From Treponema sp. (GTDB taxonomy: Bacteria > Spirochaetota > Spirochaetia > Treponematales > Treponemataceae): DNA of 41,236 nucleotides. Where the stretch lies: NCBI GenBank assembly GCA_017551705.1, contig JAFZLA010000007.1, positions 1 through 41,236 on the forward strand, written 5' to 3'. Below, one piece after another: positions 39,390 through 41,236 of this stretch (positions are counted from its first letter, which is position 1; each line of letters begins with the position of its first letter). The notes beneath the pieces were generated by a model, which worked only from the letters and a program-made list of their open reading frames with translations, was not told the origin of the DNA and made no database searches. A program made the translations under genes and the position numbers.

Positions 39390-40748
39390 ATGCTGAACAA
39401 AAACAAGTTTTCCAAGCAGATAGTAATTATTCTCTCGGTCTTTTTGATTGCGGTAAACGGCGCGTTGGGCTTTTTGTTGATAAGCCAGTCAAAGAACACG
39501 CTGCAAAAGCACATGCGCGAAAGAATGCTGGACATTTCAAAAAGCGCGGCCGCCCTTCTTAACGGCGACGAGATGGAAAAGCTTCAAAAAGAAGACGAGG
39601 GCACTGAGCCTTACCAAAGAGCCTTGGCCACGCTAAGAGCCTTCCAAGAGCAGGTCGAGCTAAAATACATTTACGGAATCCGCGACATGGGCGACAAAAA
39701 ATTCACCTTTACGATTGACCCCACCGTCGACGACCCCGGAGAGTTCGGCGAGCCGATTGAATACACCGACGCGCTTTACGAGGCCAGCCTTGGAATTCCT
39801 TCCGTAGACAAAACGCCTTACGAAGACCGTTGGGGCCGCTTTTACAGCGCCTACAGCCCTGTGTTAAATTCCGACGGAAAGGTTGCGGGAATCGTGGCGG
39901 TTGACATTGACGCCAACTGGTACGAAGCGCAGCTGCGGCGCAATGTTTACACGACCCTTATCGTTTGCGTAGTATCCCTTATTGCCGGCGGAATCATCGC
40001 TTTCTTGATAATAGGAAAGTTAAAAAAGCGCTTTGTGTTCATCAATTCGGAGATGGGCCGTCTTGCCAACGACGTCGAAGAGCTTGCGGCGGAATTGCGG
40101 CTTGCTTCGGGAACCGATCGTTACAACGCCGACGCGGAATATTCAACAAGAAATTCCGGCGACGATTTTGAAGTTCTTGAGAGCAAGCTTAAGTTTATGC
40201 GAATGGAACTCAAGCAATACATTTCTAACGCGCATACAATGGCTTACACCGACAATCTTACGGGGCTTGGGAACAGGAACGCCTACCTTGAGGCTGTGAA
40301 AAAATTTGATTCAAAGATTGCCAGCGGAGACGCAAAATTTGCTTTGGCCGTATTTGACATCAATGGCCTTAAAGAAGGCAACGACCGCTTTGGCCACGAA
40401 TTTGGCGACCTTATGATTACGACCATCGCAAACATTTTAAAGGAAACGTTGGGCGCCAGTAAACTCTACAGAATAGGCGGCGACGAATTTGTCGCGATTT
40501 CAGAAAACGCCGAAAAGTCTGACTTTGAAAAAGTCTTTGCCGCGATAAACCAAAAGCTTGACAAGCTTGGAAATATTTTGACCCTCGGCAAAAATCAAAT
40601 GCCGCTGGCTGTTTCAAAAGGCGCCGACGCTTACGTCAAAGATTTAGACATCGAAATCAAGAGCGTCTTCCGCCGCGCCGACGACGCGATGTACGCTGAC
40701 AAGGCCGCGTGGTACGCCAATCACTTTGACCGCCGCCGCAGGCGCTAG
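39390..40748 (+). CDS. Membrane-bound diguanylate cyclase with periplasmic sensor domain
   Basis: A 452-residue protein. TM1 spans about residues 9-30. A periplasmic sensor of about 160 residues includes LKYIYGIRDMGDKKFTFTIDP and YSPVLNSDGKVAGIVAVDID, a Cache-like pattern. TM2 is near 190-212, then a helical linker. The GGDEF domain runs from about 285 (AYTDNLTGLGNRNAYL) with an intact RIGGDEF signature near 360. It should make c-di-GMP from GTP in response to an external ligand. No RxxD inhibitory site precedes GGDEF, so product feedback may be weak. The gene has its own promoter just after the OmpA stop. Confidence 0.92.
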   Translation: MLNKNKFSKQIVIILSVFLIAVNGALGFLLISQSKNTLQKHMRERMLDISKSAAALLNGDEMEKLQKEDEGTEPYQRALATLRAFQEQVELKYIYGIRDMGDKKFTFTIDPTVDDPGEFGEPIEYTDALYEASLGIPSVDKTPYEDRWGRFYSAYSPVLNSDGKVAGIVAVDIDANWYEAQLRRNVYTTLIVCVVSLIAGGIIAFLIIGKLKKRFVFINSEMGRLANDVEELAAELRLASGTDRYNADAEYSTRNSGDDFEVLESKLKFMRMELKQYISNAHTMAYTDNLTGLGNRNAYLEAVKKFDSKIASGDAKFALAVFDINGLKEGNDRFGHEFGDLMITTIANILKETLGASKLYRIGGDEFVAISENAEKSDFEKVFAAINQKLDKLGNILTLGKNQMPLAVSKGADAYVKDLDIEIKSVFRRADDAMYADKAAWYANHFDRRRRR

Positions 40749-40761
40749 TCGTTTTGCAAGC

Positions 40762-40776
40762 AAGACCTTAATTGCT
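40762..40776. repeat. Second copy of a dispersed 15-mer
   Basis: AAGACCTTAATTGCT is identical to 3998-4012. Here it covers the stop codon of the minus-strand gene and the gap to the diguanylate cyclase gene. Confidence 0.6.
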
Positions 40777-41236
40777 GGAGGCGGCTTTAAGCCATTCCAA
40801 AAATTCTTCCTGCGTCTTGGTCCATTCAACGTCAACGACAGAATCTTTTAAAATCAAAAATTCGCTAAGGCCGTATTCCTTTCCATTGTCAGCCCAATCG
40901 TAAGTGTAGCCAAGCCGCGTCCACGGATAGGCGGAATCAAAGTAAGACCAAATGATGTTGTCTTTGAACCAGTCTCTTATGTCCTCGCTCACGTTCTTGG
41001 TTGAAAGTTTGGACGCGTCTATTTGTTTTGTTATGTCCGTCTGGTAGGCGGGGCGGCGCAAGTCGGCGGGCCTTGTCCAAAGCGCGGTGACGCACTTGTA
41101 GCTTTTGTTGTAGGGCATTCCCATCAGCTGCCTAAAGCGCGTCGGCCAATCGGCGACCTTGTCTTTGTCCGCGCATTCCTTGTACCACTTTATGATTTCT
41201 TTGTCGGTAAAAGTCCACACCGCGCCGTATTTGCAA
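40768..41236 (-). CDS. Protein of unknown function, C-terminal part
   Basis: An open frame continues off the right edge; about 155 residues are visible and the start is not in the window. It is rich in Trp, Tyr and Asp, with WTFTDKEIIKWYKECADKD, YNKSYKCVTALWTRPADL and YPWTRLGYTYDWADNGKEYGLSEF. I do not recognise the family. The regular aromatic content and the cysteines suggest an extracytoplasmic domain, but this cannot be judged without the N-terminus. Confidence 0.65.
   Translation of the reverse strand, partial: CKYGAVWTFTDKEIIKWYKECADKDKVADWPTRFRQLMGMPYNKSYKCVTALWTRPADLRRPAYQTDITKQIDASKLSTKNVSEDIRDWFKDNIIWSYFDSAYPWTRLGYTYDWADNGKEYGLSEFLILKDSVVDVEWTKTQEEFLEWLKAASSN

Overview
The window looks like a chromosomal segment of a spirochaete, most likely a Treponema-type gut or oral species. 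The evidence is the mix of relaxed-lipobox lipoproteins, an OmpA protein with a long N-terminal domain, an FGE-domain lipoprotein, several cyclic-di-GMP proteins and a SpoIIE-type phosphatase. The species is inferred from gene content and cannot be confirmed from sequence alone. Genes are dense, lie on both strands and favour C-ending codons, which creates many long antisense reading frames that I treat as shadows.

Layout. 1-1801 (-): a two-TM SpoIIE phosphatase fused to an anti-sigma-like ATPase, cut by the window edge. 1909-3059 (-): an AT-rich lipoprotein gene whose start region looks frameshifted. 3156-3914 (-): a solitary amino-acid-binding lipoprotein. 4100-11703 (+): two aryl polyene (APE)-type units, KS-DH-KR-KS (apeO-P-Q-R order), then an XRE regulator, then DH-GT2-acyltransferase-thioesterase-LolA. 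11859-16508 (+): a complete YtfQRT-YjfF-type sugar ABC transporter (one binding protein, one double ATPase, two permeases). 16505-18300 (-): an AAA_14/DUF4143 ATPase followed by an AraC-type HTH protein, driven by a consensus promoter embedded in a four-copy 33-bp-period repeat array. 18499-20136 (+): a degenerate-GGDEF/EAL protein. 20244-24249 (+): efp (Arg32 type), a secreted protein, a SpoU methyltransferase and htpG. 24242-26743 (-): a third APE unit (methyltransferase, chain-length-factor-like KS, PlsC acyltransferase; apeB-C-D order). 26855-29311: a DUF2400 gene carrying repeat insertions, hsp20 and a DUF308 membrane protein. 29420-31037 (+): a double-REC response regulator, an Hpt protein and three tRNAs (Ser-UGA, Ser-GCU, Arg-GCG). 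31146-41236: an AlkD-like glycosylase, a MATE exporter, an EAL protein with a PocR-like/ATPase partner, an FGE lipoprotein divergent from an AraC regulator, a lipid kinase, an OmpA protein, a diguanylate cyclase and a truncated unknown gene.

How it fits together. The three APE units together supply elongation, reduction, dehydration, O-methylation, release and lipid/glycosyl tailoring functions. No ACP, AMP ligase, ammonia lyase or MMPL exporter is in the window, so the pathway must be completed elsewhere or is incomplete. Three c-di-GMP proteins, a phosphorelay fragment and a phosphatase switch make the window rich in signalling genes.

The most striking genome-wide signal is transcriptional. 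At least ten genes, including the first gene of all three APE units, have a -35/-10 pair with 17-18 bp spacing and the start codon only 6-8 bases after the -10, with no Shine-Dalgarno site. This is the geometry of leaderless mRNAs. The second strong signal is the 33-bp-period operator-like array in front of the AAA_14 ATPase/AraC-type pair.
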